A program made the position numbers and the translations under genes. Below the pieces are notes generated by a model. The model was not told the DNA's origin and searched no databases. It saw nothing but the letters and a program-made list of their open reading frames with translations. A DNA stretch of 64,000 nt from Nageia nagi (taxonomy: Eukaryota; Pinophyta), in assembly GCA_050084985.1 (NCBI GenBank), contig JBITNC010000001.1, positions 131,068,001-131,132,000 of the forward strand. Reading direction: 5' to 3'. This document shows, in pieces, positions 22,660 through 33,769 of this stretch (position 1 is its first letter; each line of letters opens with the position of its first letter).

Positions 22660-25370
22660 ATGGTTCAAACTAGAAGTATGACTGCTAAGAAAATGCGAGA
22701 ACACCCATTTGAAATACAAGAAATAGATTCAGACAATATGGATCTGATAGAGTCTTCGGTTAGGAGGCCACCTCCTTTAGATGAATCAGATCCACGGGTA
22801 GTTCATTAGGAAAGTAAAGATTGGGATTGGGGTTATGATCAATCTAGATTGCAAAGACAAAGTATAGAAGATCCTATTACCAAGGCTAGAATGCAAGTGT
22901 TAGATGAAGAGTTAATTGAAATTCGTTGTCGCCTAGCTAATTATAGGGATATTCCTAAGACATCTTCTAGTCTACCGGGAGATGTCAAAAAACTAAATCA
23001 AAGACATGATAACTTAGAAATTGACGAGGATAAATCTCGGGCTGAAACCATAGCGGTACCAGAGACTGATCCATATAAAGTTAAATATGAAAGAGTCATT
23101 CATCTATTATCAAACGGCCAAAAGGTCAGTTCTTTAATCCGAAAAGAGGGATCTTTTTTTTCTCATAAATCTCTCGAATTAGGAAAAAATGAAGTATCAA
23201 TACCTACGAGTAATTTATCCTAAAGAGCTCCTTCAATGAAGTAAATGGAGAAATCTTATTCTTCAAATGGAGGATTACATAGAAGGACATCTAAGTTCAA
23301 AATAGAAGAGATACCTTCTTATGAAGAACTAGAGGAACGATGATTATGTAAAACAAAAGATGGTCAAAAATTCACAGAAATATATGCTAATGATATTAAA
23401 AAGGCCGCAGAGATGCAATATCTTCTAAAGGAAGAAAATAGAAAAGTTAACGAATTCATTAAAATTCAAGAACAAGAAAATAAATTAAAAGAAATGGAAG
23501 ATAAACTTCTTAGAGATAAAAATAAATTCATAGAACAAGAACAAGCAAACAAAGAAATAAATGAATTCCTAGAACAAGAAAATAAAAAACTTCATAAAGA
23601 ACATGAGATTCAACTGCGTTTACAGGAATTACAACTTAAAGAATTAGAGAATGAAAAAATAAAAAGGGAGCAATATCTACGTATGGAGAAAGGAAAAGAA
23701 AGACAGTGGGAGGAATATCAAAAAATAAAAAATTTGAAACCTGAAACTCCTAAAGGAAGTCAGATACAAAGATATCAAGATCCTTACTTAGACAAACAAG
23801 AAGCGATGGATAAAGAGATAGCCATTTTATTACAAAAGGAAATGGATAAAGAACTAGAACTGCAAAAATTATATGATAAAAAAAAACAAGATTCCATTAA
23901 AAGTTGGGTTGAACAAACCCAAAATCAAACAAAACAACCTAATTACAAAGGAAAAGATCTATATGGAAAAGGTATATCCCAAAAACCTCCTTGAATCCCT
24001 ATTTCGTGACATCATTCACCTCTTAAAATATTGCCTCTGCCACCATCAGAGTTTCCTTCTAACTATGAGTCTTACACTTCAAGATCAATTTCAGAAAAGG
24101 ATCCGAATACTCGAAGATATCATAGACACACTCAAGGTCATAGAACCGATAAAGAATTAGAAGACTTTATGAAGGATTTTATAAATCGAGAAATGAATGT
24201 TCAAGGAATTCAAAAGTTAAATTATAAAAATATTTTTAATGAACCTATTCATCCAAGTGTCCCAAAAAAGAAATTACCATATAGATTTGAATTTCCTAAA
24301 ATAGAATCATTTAAAGGAAGAGAAGATCCTAAAGAACATTTGAGAAAATTTACATTTTCTAGCTATCAGATAGCCAATGATGACTCATTAATGTTACGTA
24401 TATTTCCTATGACACTCGTAGGTCAAGCTTTGGATTGGTATAATAGTTTACCTATACATAGTTTATATACGTTCAAACAATTGGCTAATCAATTTCTTGA
24501 ACACTTTAGAATCAATATTAAAGAAAGATCTTCAATTACTGATCTTACAAGATTACAATAGTTTCCTGGTGAAACTATACAAGATTACATCTCAAGATGG
24601 CAGGCTATACTCACTAGTATGCCTTATACAATACCATAAGAGGAATTGGTTAAATTATTTAGTCAAAGTTGTTTAAGACCAATGGCTAGTGTTCTCCAAA
24701 TTCAACAACATAAAACTTTTGAAGAAGCTATTGCTCAAGCAGTAGTTATAGAAAGAGTTAAAATTCAAGATGGAGAACTAAAACTTAAGAAAAAAGAATA
24801 CAAAAAGGGTAATCAATATGAAAACAGTACTAAATAACCACAAAATAATCAAATAGCTATGATAGAAAATTCTGGTCAAGCTTCAAAAATCGAAGAAAAT
24901 GTTGAACCTAAGCCTAAAAGAAATTTTACCCCATTATCAGAACCATTAGCCGAAATACTTAAAAAATTATGTGATAATGGTATGATTAAATTACCTGATA
25001 TAAAACCTGAAAATCCTAATGCTAAAGTAAGCAAATGGTATAAGGAAAATGAATTTTGTGCTTATCATAGGCAAAAAGGACATAATACAAATAAATGTCG
25101 AACTTTACAATATAAAATTCAAGACTTGATAGATAGTCGAAAAATGGATGTGGATAATCCTGTTGTGCCTTCGAATCAAAATTTAGGGATATATCAAAAC
25201 CCCTTACCTTCACATCAGGCTAACAATGTGGCAATTATCCCAAACCAAATGAACTATACATGGAATAATAAGGATATACCATTTATAGGAACTATAGATG
25301 ATTCAATACATATGATTGGTATAGCTACAAGAGCACAACAATATCAGAATAAACAGGATAATCCATGAAA
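22660..25370 (+). pseudogene. gag: Element B gag, broken by stops
   Basis: Particle-forming protein. The start ATG at 22660 (MVQTRSMTAKKM) opens a single reading frame that continues through gag and protease to 26613, interrupted only by stops and with no shift. Order: a polar N-terminal region; a long Glu/Lys/Gln coiled coil at 23413-23994 (for example KLKEMEDKLLRDKNKFIEQE); a capsid core at about 24260-24830 (YRFEFPKIESFKGREDPKEH, then ALDWYNSLPIHSLYTFKQLA, then ISRWQAILTSMPY); and a zinc knuckle near 25057-25100 (CAYHRQKGHNTNKC) with all ligands present. Stops at 22807, 23221, 23341, 23992, 24007, 24559, 24637, 24835 and 25366 are each one transition from a sense codon. The coiled coil makes this gag long, as in some large Tat/Ogre elements. 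Confidence 0.92.
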
Positions 25371-26613
25371 AAATCAATCGATACCAAACCTAATTAATAT
25401 ACAACCTATACCTCCTCCACAACAACCTAAAGTTTTGATAAAAGGTGCTCTTCAATGATAATTAAAAATGTCTCCAGTTAAGATGACCCTATTTGAATTA
25501 TTACAACAGTCTGAGAGTTATAGGGAAGCTATGAATCAAATTCTATAAGAAATTCAAGTGGATATTAGTAACCCCGATAATTTTATTTCAATAGTTGAAA
25601 GTTTGAAGATATCTCAACAACCTAGTATCACCTTCTACGAACAAGAAAAATTAAATAATGACGGACCAGGCGGACTTGATCCACCTTTACATATAATGGG
25701 TAAAGTAGATGGGAAATTATTTAAAAGAATTCTGATAGATGAAGGTTCAGCTATAAATATAATTTCAGATGCTACATACAAAAATTTGAATTTATTAGAT
25801 TCGCTTATCTTAGCTCCTTCTTTACAAATTAGGGCGTTTAATGATGCAGTGTGTTCAACTTTAGGATCAATAGTGCTACCAATTACAGTAGGGGCTAAAA
25901 CCATTCAAACTTTATTACATATAATTGAAGGAAATATTATACAATACAACATTCTTTTAGGACGTCCATGGATTAGAGAAATGCAATGTGTTCCATCAAG
26001 TTATCATGGATGTTTAAAATACATTTATAAAGATAAAGTTCATTGTGTGTTTAAAGATCCAGATCCTTATTCACATTGTAATTTAATTTTTGATCCAAAT
26101 AAAGTGACATTACCGTCCCCTAATTTATCAACCATATTAATGAACAAAAATATGAATCAATCTGAAGTCATAAAGGGAAAAAGTGATATAGTTATACAAG
26201 ATAAAGATACTTGGGAAAAAGTTGCTAAAGCTTTAGACAAAAAATATGGAGCTTCTTCATCAAAACAAGTAAATACTACATCTAATAATGACTCATCCAA
26301 TGTATATCCAGTAAAAGTTAAATTAAGGGATTTAGGGATGGGAGAATATGACGTAGATGATGTGGTATTTAATATACCTTCATCACAAGAAGTGGGTAAA
26401 TTATCTGAATCACTTAGTGTGATCGAACAAATAGTACCTTTAGGAGAAGTACCTAATCAGACAATGTTTATCTATGCGGGAATAGTAGATCCTGTGTCAA
26501 CAATATCCAATCAAACATATGAAGGAAATTTCAATAATGATATGAAATATTTATCGCCATGTTCAAGAACATTTGTCTTAAACTATTTTAACAAATGTAA
26601 TTGGCAAGGATGA
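25371..26613 (+). pseudogene. Element B protease, mostly open
   Basis: Aspartic protease of the polyprotein. The gag frame continues across three stops at 25456-25548 into an open stretch at 25558-26613. The active-site loop reads KRILIDEGSAINIISDATYK (about 25720-25790), with DEGS where DSGS or DTGS is usual. The flap-end motif ILLGRPWIREMQCVPSSYHG lies near 25950-26010. C-terminal to that is a less conserved linker. The minus-strand frame at 25635-25904 is a shadow. Confidence 0.88.
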
Positions 26614-27434
26614 GGATTGGGTCGATATGAATAGGGTCCATGAGAAATAATTGAATTACAATACCAAGATCCCACTGATAAAAGGGGATTAGGTTATCAA
26701 AATAAATGTAAAAATCTTGCTAAAGTAGGAAATTTAGGAGAAGAGAATTTGGATTATAATGAAGAAATTTTAGAGAAAGAATCTATAGTATAAGAAATTA
26801 TTGATATAAGAGAAGAACAATTAAGTGAAATGGATGTCTTAGAGGGTGTCGAGATGCTCTTTATTAATAATATTGAGCCACCCTGGAATCATTCGTCTTA
26901 CCAAGTGATATATAGGAATAAATAAATAAAAATGCTGAATCATCAATCATTCCATATTCAGATATACCATCGATAAATATGGTTATAATAAAAGAGAATG
27001 ATATTGAAGATCAAAATAATGAACAAATAGATGAAGTTAACGAAAATCAAAATTTAATCAAAATAATAGCCAATACTTCTATAGATGGAGTGATTGCTGA
27101 CTTCTCTCTTATATCATCTAATCCTTCGGTACATGAATTCAAAAACGTAGATCACATATTTGGTTCCTATGAAAATCAAGTATGCACGAATGAACAAACT
27201 CAAGAATACAATGAAGAATATAGTGTTAATGACAACGGTTGGATACCAGTACCAAATCAACTAGAAGAAGGGTCGCATATGCTTACTGAAAAAGTCTTAG
27301 AAATAAATATTAGTAATGATCCTCAAAATCCTAAAATTATTCAATTAGGAGAAAACCTCATGAAAAATGAACAAGAAGAAATTATAACCTTATTAAAAGA
27401 ATGAGAAAAGGTATTCACATGGTCATATGCAGAC
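26614..27434 (+). pseudogene. Element B protease-RT linker with frameshift
   Basis: The gag/protease frame goes on as GLGRYE and then TDKRGLGYQ, the usual glycine-rich end of this region in Tat elements, past stops at 26611, 26629, 26641 and 26791. Near 26908-26934, at a short AAAT repeat (AATAAATAAATAAA), the reading frame moves. From about 26934 the open frame is the one used by RT and everything after it. An acidic linker (DIEDQNNEQIDEVNENQN) follows to a TGA at 27402, just before the motif KVFTWSYADMP. Confidence 0.8.
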
Positions 27435-28230
27435 ATGCCTAGAATAGATCCTAAATTAGTAGTACATAATTTAGCATTAAAGTCTGATGCTAAACCTGTT
27501 AAACAAAAATTACGTAAAATGCATCCTACTATAGCATTAATGGTAAAAGAAGAACTTCAAAAATTATTAGAAGCTAAATTTATACAACCTATAGATTATT
27601 CAGATTGGATATCTAATACGGTACCTATGAAAAAACCAAGTGGAAAAATAAGAATATGCACAGATTTTCGTGATCTTAATAAAGCTTGTCCTAAGGATGA
27701 TTTCCCTCTACCTAACATTGATAGTTTGGTAGACTCAACAGCAAGACATCATATGTTGTCATTAATGGACGGATTTTCTGGTTATAATCAAATAAAAATA
27801 GCTACTGAAGATCAACATAAAATGGATTTTATAACTCCTTGGGGTACCTTTTGTTATAAAGTTATGCCTTTTGGATTAAAAAATGCCAGAGCAACTTATC
27901 AAAGGGCTATGACTTATATATTCCATGACTATATGCACGACATAGTAGAAGATTATGTCGATGATTTGTTGGTTAGATCTAAATATCGAGTAGATCATGG
28001 AAAAGACCTAATTAAAGTATTAGATAGATTATTAGAACATAAAGTAAGATTAAATCCAAAAAAATATGTTTTTGGTGTAACTTCAGGAAAATTATTAGGA
28101 TTTATTGTGTCCTGACAAGGAATTGAAATATATCCTAGTAAAGTGAAGGCAGTAGTAGACATGACACATCCTGCAAATCTAAAACAATTACAAAGTTTAT
28201 AGGGCAAGTTACAAGCCATTAGAAGGTTTA
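27405..28230 (+). pseudogene. Element B reverse transcriptase, nearly open
   Basis: RT is open from 27405 to 28115. It contains KVFTWSYADMPRIDP before the domain, IQPIDYSDWISNTVPMKKP in the fingers, ICTDFRDLNKACPKDDFPLP, LSLMDGFSGYNQIKIA with the first catalytic Asp, MPFGLKNARATYQRAM, and the catalytic box IVEDYVDDLLVRS with both Asp. The thumb/connection follows after TGA 28113 and TAG 28201. All catalytic residues are kept, so only the stops inactivate it. The YVDD box and flanks are typical of Tat elements. Confidence 0.95.
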
Positions 28231-28847
28231 TAGCTCAACTTTCTGATAAATGTAAACCATTTACAAAATTATTAAAAAAGGGGATTGAATATCATTGGGG
28301 CAAAGAGCAACAAGATGCATTCGATGAAATTAAAAGATATTTATTATCTCCTCCTATCTTAAGTCCACCAAGAAAAGATGTACCCTTTTTGTTATATATC
28401 TCTACTACTGAAAATGCTTTAGGAACAATGCTTGCTCAAAAGAATGAACATAATATAGAACAAGCTATATATTATCTGAGTAGAACCTTTGTGAGCTATG
28501 AGATTAAGTATATATATTTGGAAAAATTATGTCTTGCTATCGTTTTTGCTACTAAAAAACTTGGACATTATATGCTAAATCATACAACATATGTCATTTC
28601 TAGAGTGGATCCATTGAAATATATGATGAATAAAACCTATCAAAATTCAAGAATTGCAAAGTGGATAATGCACTTAACTAAATTTGATTTACATTTTATT
28701 GGACAAAAGTTAATAAAAGGACAAGTAATTGTTGATTATCTCACTGATGCTCCATTGCAAGATAATAAACCCCTTGTCATTGAATTACCTGATGATGGGG
28801 TGTTTCAATTAGATAAAATTGAAATACCTATAGAACCTAAAGACGAT
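28231..28847 (+). pseudogene. Element B first RNase H
   Basis: Gypsy-type RNase H after the connection domain (ATKKLGHYMLNHTTYVI and WIMHLTKFDLHFIGQ are conserved). The position of the first catalytic Asp reads FLLYISTTENALGTMLAQ, without Asp. Loss of this residue is typical for the first RNase H of Tat elements. The region is open at 28389-28850. It ends at TAG 28848, right before the second RNase H. Confidence 0.9.
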
Positions 28848-28853
28848 TAGGAT

Positions 28854-29240
28854 ATGACAATACACTTTGATGGTTCTTGATGTGAACAAGGTGGTGGAGC
28901 AGGTGTTGTATTTATAACTTTGCAAGGGATCCCTATACCATATTCATTTAAATTAAAATTTCCTTGTACTAATAATAATGCGAAATATGAAGCTTTGATA
29001 TTAGCATTAAAAACTGTTGTTAAATTAAAACTTAAAAGAATTAAGATTATTGGAGATTCTTTACTCATCGTAAATCAAGTAAAAGGAATCTATCAATGTA
29101 AAGAACCTTTACTTCAAAAGTATAAAGCGTTAGTTGAGGAATTATTAAATTTTTTTGACCAATTTAGTATAGAAGCGGCACCAAGATCATCTAATAGATT
29201 TGCAGATGCTATGGCTTCTATTGGATCTCTTATCCCATAA
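28854..29240 (+). pseudogene. Element B archaeal-type RNase H
   Basis: The second RNase H defines the Tat lineage. MTIHFDGS (first Asp) is followed by a TGA at 28878 and then CEQGGGAGVVF. The other acidic residues are present: NAKYEALILALKTV (Glu), IKIIGDSLLIVNQV (Asp) and RSSNRFADAMASIGSL (Asp). Apart from the stop, the catalytic set D-E-D-D is complete. The next stop is at 29238. Confidence 0.92.
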
Positions 29241-30604
29241 GATCCTAAAAAATCTTCAATTCAAGTTGAAATAATTCAATTGTCTCAATCATCATTACAA
29301 CAGGAAGATGAAGAAAAAAGTGTATTAATTATTGATGTAACTGATAAAGATAATTGGTACAAAGAATTGATAGATTTTTTAAAATTTGGAACTCTTCCCA
29401 CAAACCTTAATAAATCATCATGACGAGCTTTTAAAATCAAAGCAACTAAATATTGTTTGATAGGGGATATCTTGCATCGACGAAATTTCAATGGTATTTT
29501 ACTCAGATGTCTTGAATGGAATGATATTAAAAAAGCTATATCCTTCGCCCATGATGGAACATGCGGAGGACATTTTAATGGTGTTGTGATTGTAAAATGA
29601 TTAATATGAATGGGGTATTATTGGCCAACTATGGAAAAAGATTGTTGTGAATATGTTAAAAAATGTCAACAATACGCCCATTTATTTTCACAACCATCTC
29701 AAGAACTACATCCTATACAATCACTTTGGCCATTCTCTAAATGGGCATTAGATTTAATAGGACAAATTACACCTACATCTTCTGGTGGACACAAGTTCAT
29801 CATTACAGCGACTGAATATTTTACCAAATGGGTAGAGGCTATTCCCATGACTTCCACCACTGGTTCACGAATTGGTAAATTTATAGAAAATTATATTATA
29901 TGTAGATTCAGCATACCGAACCAATTAATTACGGATAATGGAAAGAATTTTAAAAATAAGGATGTAAAACAAATATGTGACAAGTATAAAATTAAACAAA
30001 TTTTTTCCACTCCATATTATCCACAAGGCAATGGATAGGCAGAGGCTACTAATAAAACTATTCGGAACATCTTAGCAAAAATAGTAAATGATTCTCATAG
30101 AGATTGGCATATGCAAATATCAAAGCCTTATGGGATTATCATACCAGTGTACACACTCCTATTGGGGCAACACCATTCTCTTTAGTATACGAAACAGAAG
30201 CCATCCTACCCATAGAACTTGAGATACCATCCCTTAGAGTAAATCTAAGTGAGCAAAATCTTGACGAAGAAGCAAGACAGACTTGCTTAGATCAATTATT
30301 ACTTTTAGATGAAAAATGTATTAATGCTTTAGAGCATATGCGTGTTTATCAGAAGAGGATAAAATGAGCTTTTGATAAAAGGGCTCTAATTCGTGAGTTC
30401 AAAATAGGTGATTTGGTTTTAAAAGAAAATCAACAAACTTCATGAATAGAACGATAGCTCAGAGATAAGTTTGCTCCAAATTGGTTATGACCATATATCA
30501 TTAAGAAAAAATTTGGTAAAGGAACTTATCATTTATCAGATTTAGAAGGAAATGAAGAGCGTGAACCTATAAATATCATGCATCTTCGACCCTTCTATAC
30601 ATAA
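29241..30604 (+). pseudogene. Element B integrase, broken
   Basis: Order: a linker; a zinc region HDGTCGGHFNGVV, then YYWPTMEKDCCEYVKKCQQY, where the last ligand Cys is Tyr; and a core with SKWALDLIGQI (Asp), NQLITDNGKNF (Asp) and, 36 residues on, Glu in AEATNKTI after TAG 30037. This matches the D-35-E spacing. Single-base loss in an A run near 30122 shifts the frame. The C-terminal part is open at 30104-30367 (TPFSLVYETEAILPIELEIP) and carries on, with stops, to a PYIIKKKFGKGTYHL segment. The polyprotein ends at TAA 30602. Stops at 29421, 29598, 29607 and 30365 fit single transitions. Confidence 0.92.
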
Positions 30605-30690
30605 AAAAAAAATGTACATTAGTTTTCTTTCATTTTATTTTATTGTTAAATTAATAAATAAATAAAAGTATTAATATTTGTCAAGTGTTA
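30605..30690 (+). other. Short spacer between pol and extra ORF
   Basis: An A/T-rich 86-bp gap containing an A9 run and TTTTATTTTATTG. No splice acceptor or promoter can be argued from this alone. Confidence 0.4.
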
Positions 30691-31920
30691 ATGATTAAAA
30701 TAGAAAAGATGAATCTAGAAAAGGAATCTGCTGAAGGTAGCATAGTGCAACCACAAGTACGATTTCCACTGCCAAGATATCCAAGTGATTTAGCATTAAC
30801 ATATTTAAAACATGGATTTGATTTTAATCTCTTAAATTATTTACGATTGACTATTGATGAACAATTTGAAAGAACATACCATATGTTTTGTGGTATAAAT
30901 AATGGTTGGGAAGTTACTTTTTGTGGATACGAAGCTGGCATTATTTTAGATCCACAAATCTATTTCACCCATATGGAAAGAATATCACAAGAAATAACAG
31001 CTTTCTGCCTACAATGGCCTTATGGAATACCGAGAATCATCATAAATTGTTAATTAACTGAGTACTCACTCCTTTTAGCTAGGTTGAAACACATTAAACA
31101 ATTAACCAAAAGCCTAGAATGGATAGATGAGATTTTACATTATTTACCTCATAAAAGGGTGATTTATGATTTTTCAAACACTTTTGTGGCTTTTCCTCCT
31201 AGAACGTTACAACAACAACATAGGCAAACTCACAGATTTCTTTGCATGCAAATGCAACATACAATTTGGGAACAAAAGTTGGAGAAAAGGCAAGCTTGTT
31301 ATATTGCCGAACTTACAATGATAAATCAAATAAGGGTTAGAAATGAGATTATCGAAAAACTATCAAAAGGACATAGATTACGGAATAATGGAAGTTATCT
31401 TCTGGGGTTCGAAAGTAGGTATGACAAAGATATCTTTATGAAAATTATTCATAATGTTTCTACTCCTTTGTATTCAAATATCTTTTCCATGCCTCTTGAA
31501 ATACAACAAAAAATGGCCTTGATGTTCTATGATGCACGCGAATCTTACGGTTGGGATGTAAAAGTAAATGGATATCAAGTTATTGTTTGTATCAACACAT
31601 TTGAGTTATGGTGTTCTCCTAACTCAGAATATGATTTAATGATATATTTCTATCTTCTATGGCCTATAGAAAAGCCCAAAATAATAGTTGATTGTACTCG
31701 CAACCTGACTTTAAAACATCGAGAACAAACCATCTCTATCACACAAACTGTAACATTCGAACACTTAGATTATTGTGTTCCAGAAATCTATCATAATCAA
31801 GTGATATTAGATTTTAGTTTTTTGTTTAGTTCAACACATTGTTCATTTAATCCTGATGCAGTACAAACTCAATTTGAATGCATCATGAATAGATTCCCTA
31901 GAAAAATTATAAAATCCTAA
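30691..31920 (+). pseudogene. Additional sense ORF with duplicated domain, unknown function
   Basis: This is a 409-codon frame from ATG 30691 to TAA 31918, broken by one TAA at 31051 that is a single transition from CAA. I recognise no family. It is built of two copies of one domain: residues about 45-165 and 262-380. Copy 1 has NNGWEVTFCGYEAG, LQWPYGIPRIIINC and KRVIYDFSNTF. Copy 2 has SYGWDVKVNGYQVI, LLWPIEKPKIIVDC and NQVILDFSFLF. The GW, WP and (N/D)C points are each 215 residues apart. The linker is rich in Gln/His/Arg and helix-like. No signal peptide or transmembrane segment is obvious. One stop in 409 codons is fewer than in gag-pol. It lies downstream of pol in the same orientation, so it would be expressed from the full-length or a spliced RNA. 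Confidence 0.8.
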
Positions 31921-32000
31921 AAAATTATAAAATTATAAAATCCTAAAAAATTGAAAACTATAAAACACATAAAAATTATAAAATTATAAAATCTAACTAG
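31905..32000 (+). repeat. AAAATTATAAAATCCTA short tandem repeat
   Basis: Six or so imperfect copies of an AAAATTATAAAATCCT-like phrase start at the end of the sense ORF. The minus-strand frame 31917-32120 is a by-product. Confidence 0.7.
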
Positions 32001-32915
32001 ATGGAAACATCTAGAGGTCACTTGGCAATTGGGTGCCCTGCCCTTGTATGATGTAAATGTATGTTGCATGTCATTGTAAAAGTGATTATCCAGTAAATGT
32101 GTAATGTGTGAAAAGGTCATCTTAGAATAATCTCCTTGTTATCACTACATTCACTTTGTCTTTTCTTTCATAAGGAAATGATATACCATAGATGATAGAA
32201 AAACATAAAGTTTGTGTTTGAAGGAAAATCCAAAAACTCCAAGCACTTACAACATTAAAAAATTCTAAGAGAATTTGAATGAAATCATTCTAAGAGATAT
32301 TAAGGGTGAAAGTTATGTGTCTATCCTATTATTCGCTTCATCTCAAACCCAAGAATCATTTGATAGTTAAAAAAAAAAAAAAAGGAGATGACAAAAAAAA
32401 ATTGCTACATTACATCAATGATTCTTGGGTGATTACAATATCCTCTACTGGGGCTATGGATGCCTGACTGGCAGTAGAGCAAGGTTGTAGTGAGATCGAG
32501 GGGTTAATCCTCATCGGGGCTATGGACGCCTGTCTGGCAATGGGGCATACCTTATGAGTGGTGATATGTCCATTTTGGTTAGCGACCTTCTTTCCTATGG
32601 ACCTCTATACAGTTCATACGGATAGACTAGCTTATTAATGTCTCTAGGATATTTCATCTCAAATGATCTAAGAAGGGGAATGAATCTCACTACACACACT
32701 GGAGTTTATAGATTTTTTTTCAACATATAACAATATTGTTTGATATCATCTTAGGTCGTTAAATCTTGAGATAAAGAAAGATAAGGTAGATGTTATAATA
32801 ACTTGGTTATTAATCCAAAATCACCTAATCTTTTGTCATAATTTGTATTTTGTTTGTGTTTAGAATCATTTGTATCATTTTGTTAAACCCATTCCTTTCA
32901 AGAATATCATCACCA
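32001..32915. repeat. Non-coding stretch with duplicated GGGGCTATGGA motif
   Basis: No gene. CTGGGGCTATGGATGCCTG-CTGGCAGTAGAGCA near 32444-32482 recurs near 32510-32546 as a variant. An A13 run lies near 32370. This stretch separates the sense ORF from the 3' end of the antisense gene. Confidence 0.6.
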
Positions 32916-33181
32916 TTGAACATTATTAAAATTGCTTTTCTTTGGAAAGGATAAGAATGATTATTTATTGTTCCCCTGACCAAGATAAAGTTAATGTTCA
33001 TATGCATCCATAAGTCACTAGTGTGTCATGTCAAGCCATTTTTACTATTATCTATTACCTTTGAACATTATCAAAATTGCTTTTCTTTGGAAAGGATAAG
33101 AATGATTATTTATTGTTCCCCTAACCAAGATAAAGTTAATTTTCATATAAATCCATAAGTCACTAGTTTGTCATGTCAAGA
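32916..33181. repeat. 145-bp tandem duplication
   Basis: TTGAACATTATTAAAATTGC at 32916 and TTGAACATTATCAAAATTGC at 33061 start two copies that agree closely to the end of the second copy (CACTAGTTTGTCATGTCAAG). The period is 145 bp. It lies between the converging sense and antisense genes. Confidence 0.85.
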
Positions 33182-33769
33182 AGTTTATTGTAAAATTGCC
33201 AAGTGCGGAAAATGATGCATCTAATTCCGCAAAAATATATCCTTAAATAATTTAACTTAATTAAATAACTATATTATTCCACGTTATCAATAACTTAAAG
33301 TAACTTAACTTATTAAAATTATAAATTAGATTTATTGTTTATAGCAACTATAATCATACTTATCATTAACTTAGTTTTGAGATTAGTAACATCATCAAAC
33401 TAATTTGTTGATATATGTTATATATTTTATCATTATACATCATACATTCCACAATTATATCTATGCATCATACATTTTGAAAATTACATCTATCATTAAC
33501 ATCTATTCATCATCAAGTAATTAAAAGACAATTATGATCTACATAACATCACATTATACCTATTTTATCACAAATCTATGTATAAAATGAAAACTCATGC
33601 ATCAAAAATCATACAAGTACCATAAATATCAAAGATCTATCTATCTATATATACATCATCATAGTCCATCAAAAGGTCATCATAACATCATGAATCATAC
33701 AATAAAATACAAGGGTCCAATAACCTCATAAGCATATAAAAAATAATAACATCATGAAAAAAGGTATCC
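33182..33769. other. AT-rich spacer downstream of antisense gene
   Basis: Long ATCATACAT-type runs with no open frame. It is presumably the 3' untranslated and terminator region of the antisense gene; no polyadenylation signal stands out. Confidence 0.45.

Noticed and set aside
23873-24160. 95-codon frame overlapping gag of B
   Set aside because: Out of frame with the gag coiled coil and capsid core, which carry the recognisable protein; a shadow.
31084-31920. A separate 278-codon gene starting at 31084
   Set aside because: The start codon there is TTG and the frame is continuous with the one from ATG 30691 apart from one TAA at 31051; it is one ORF.
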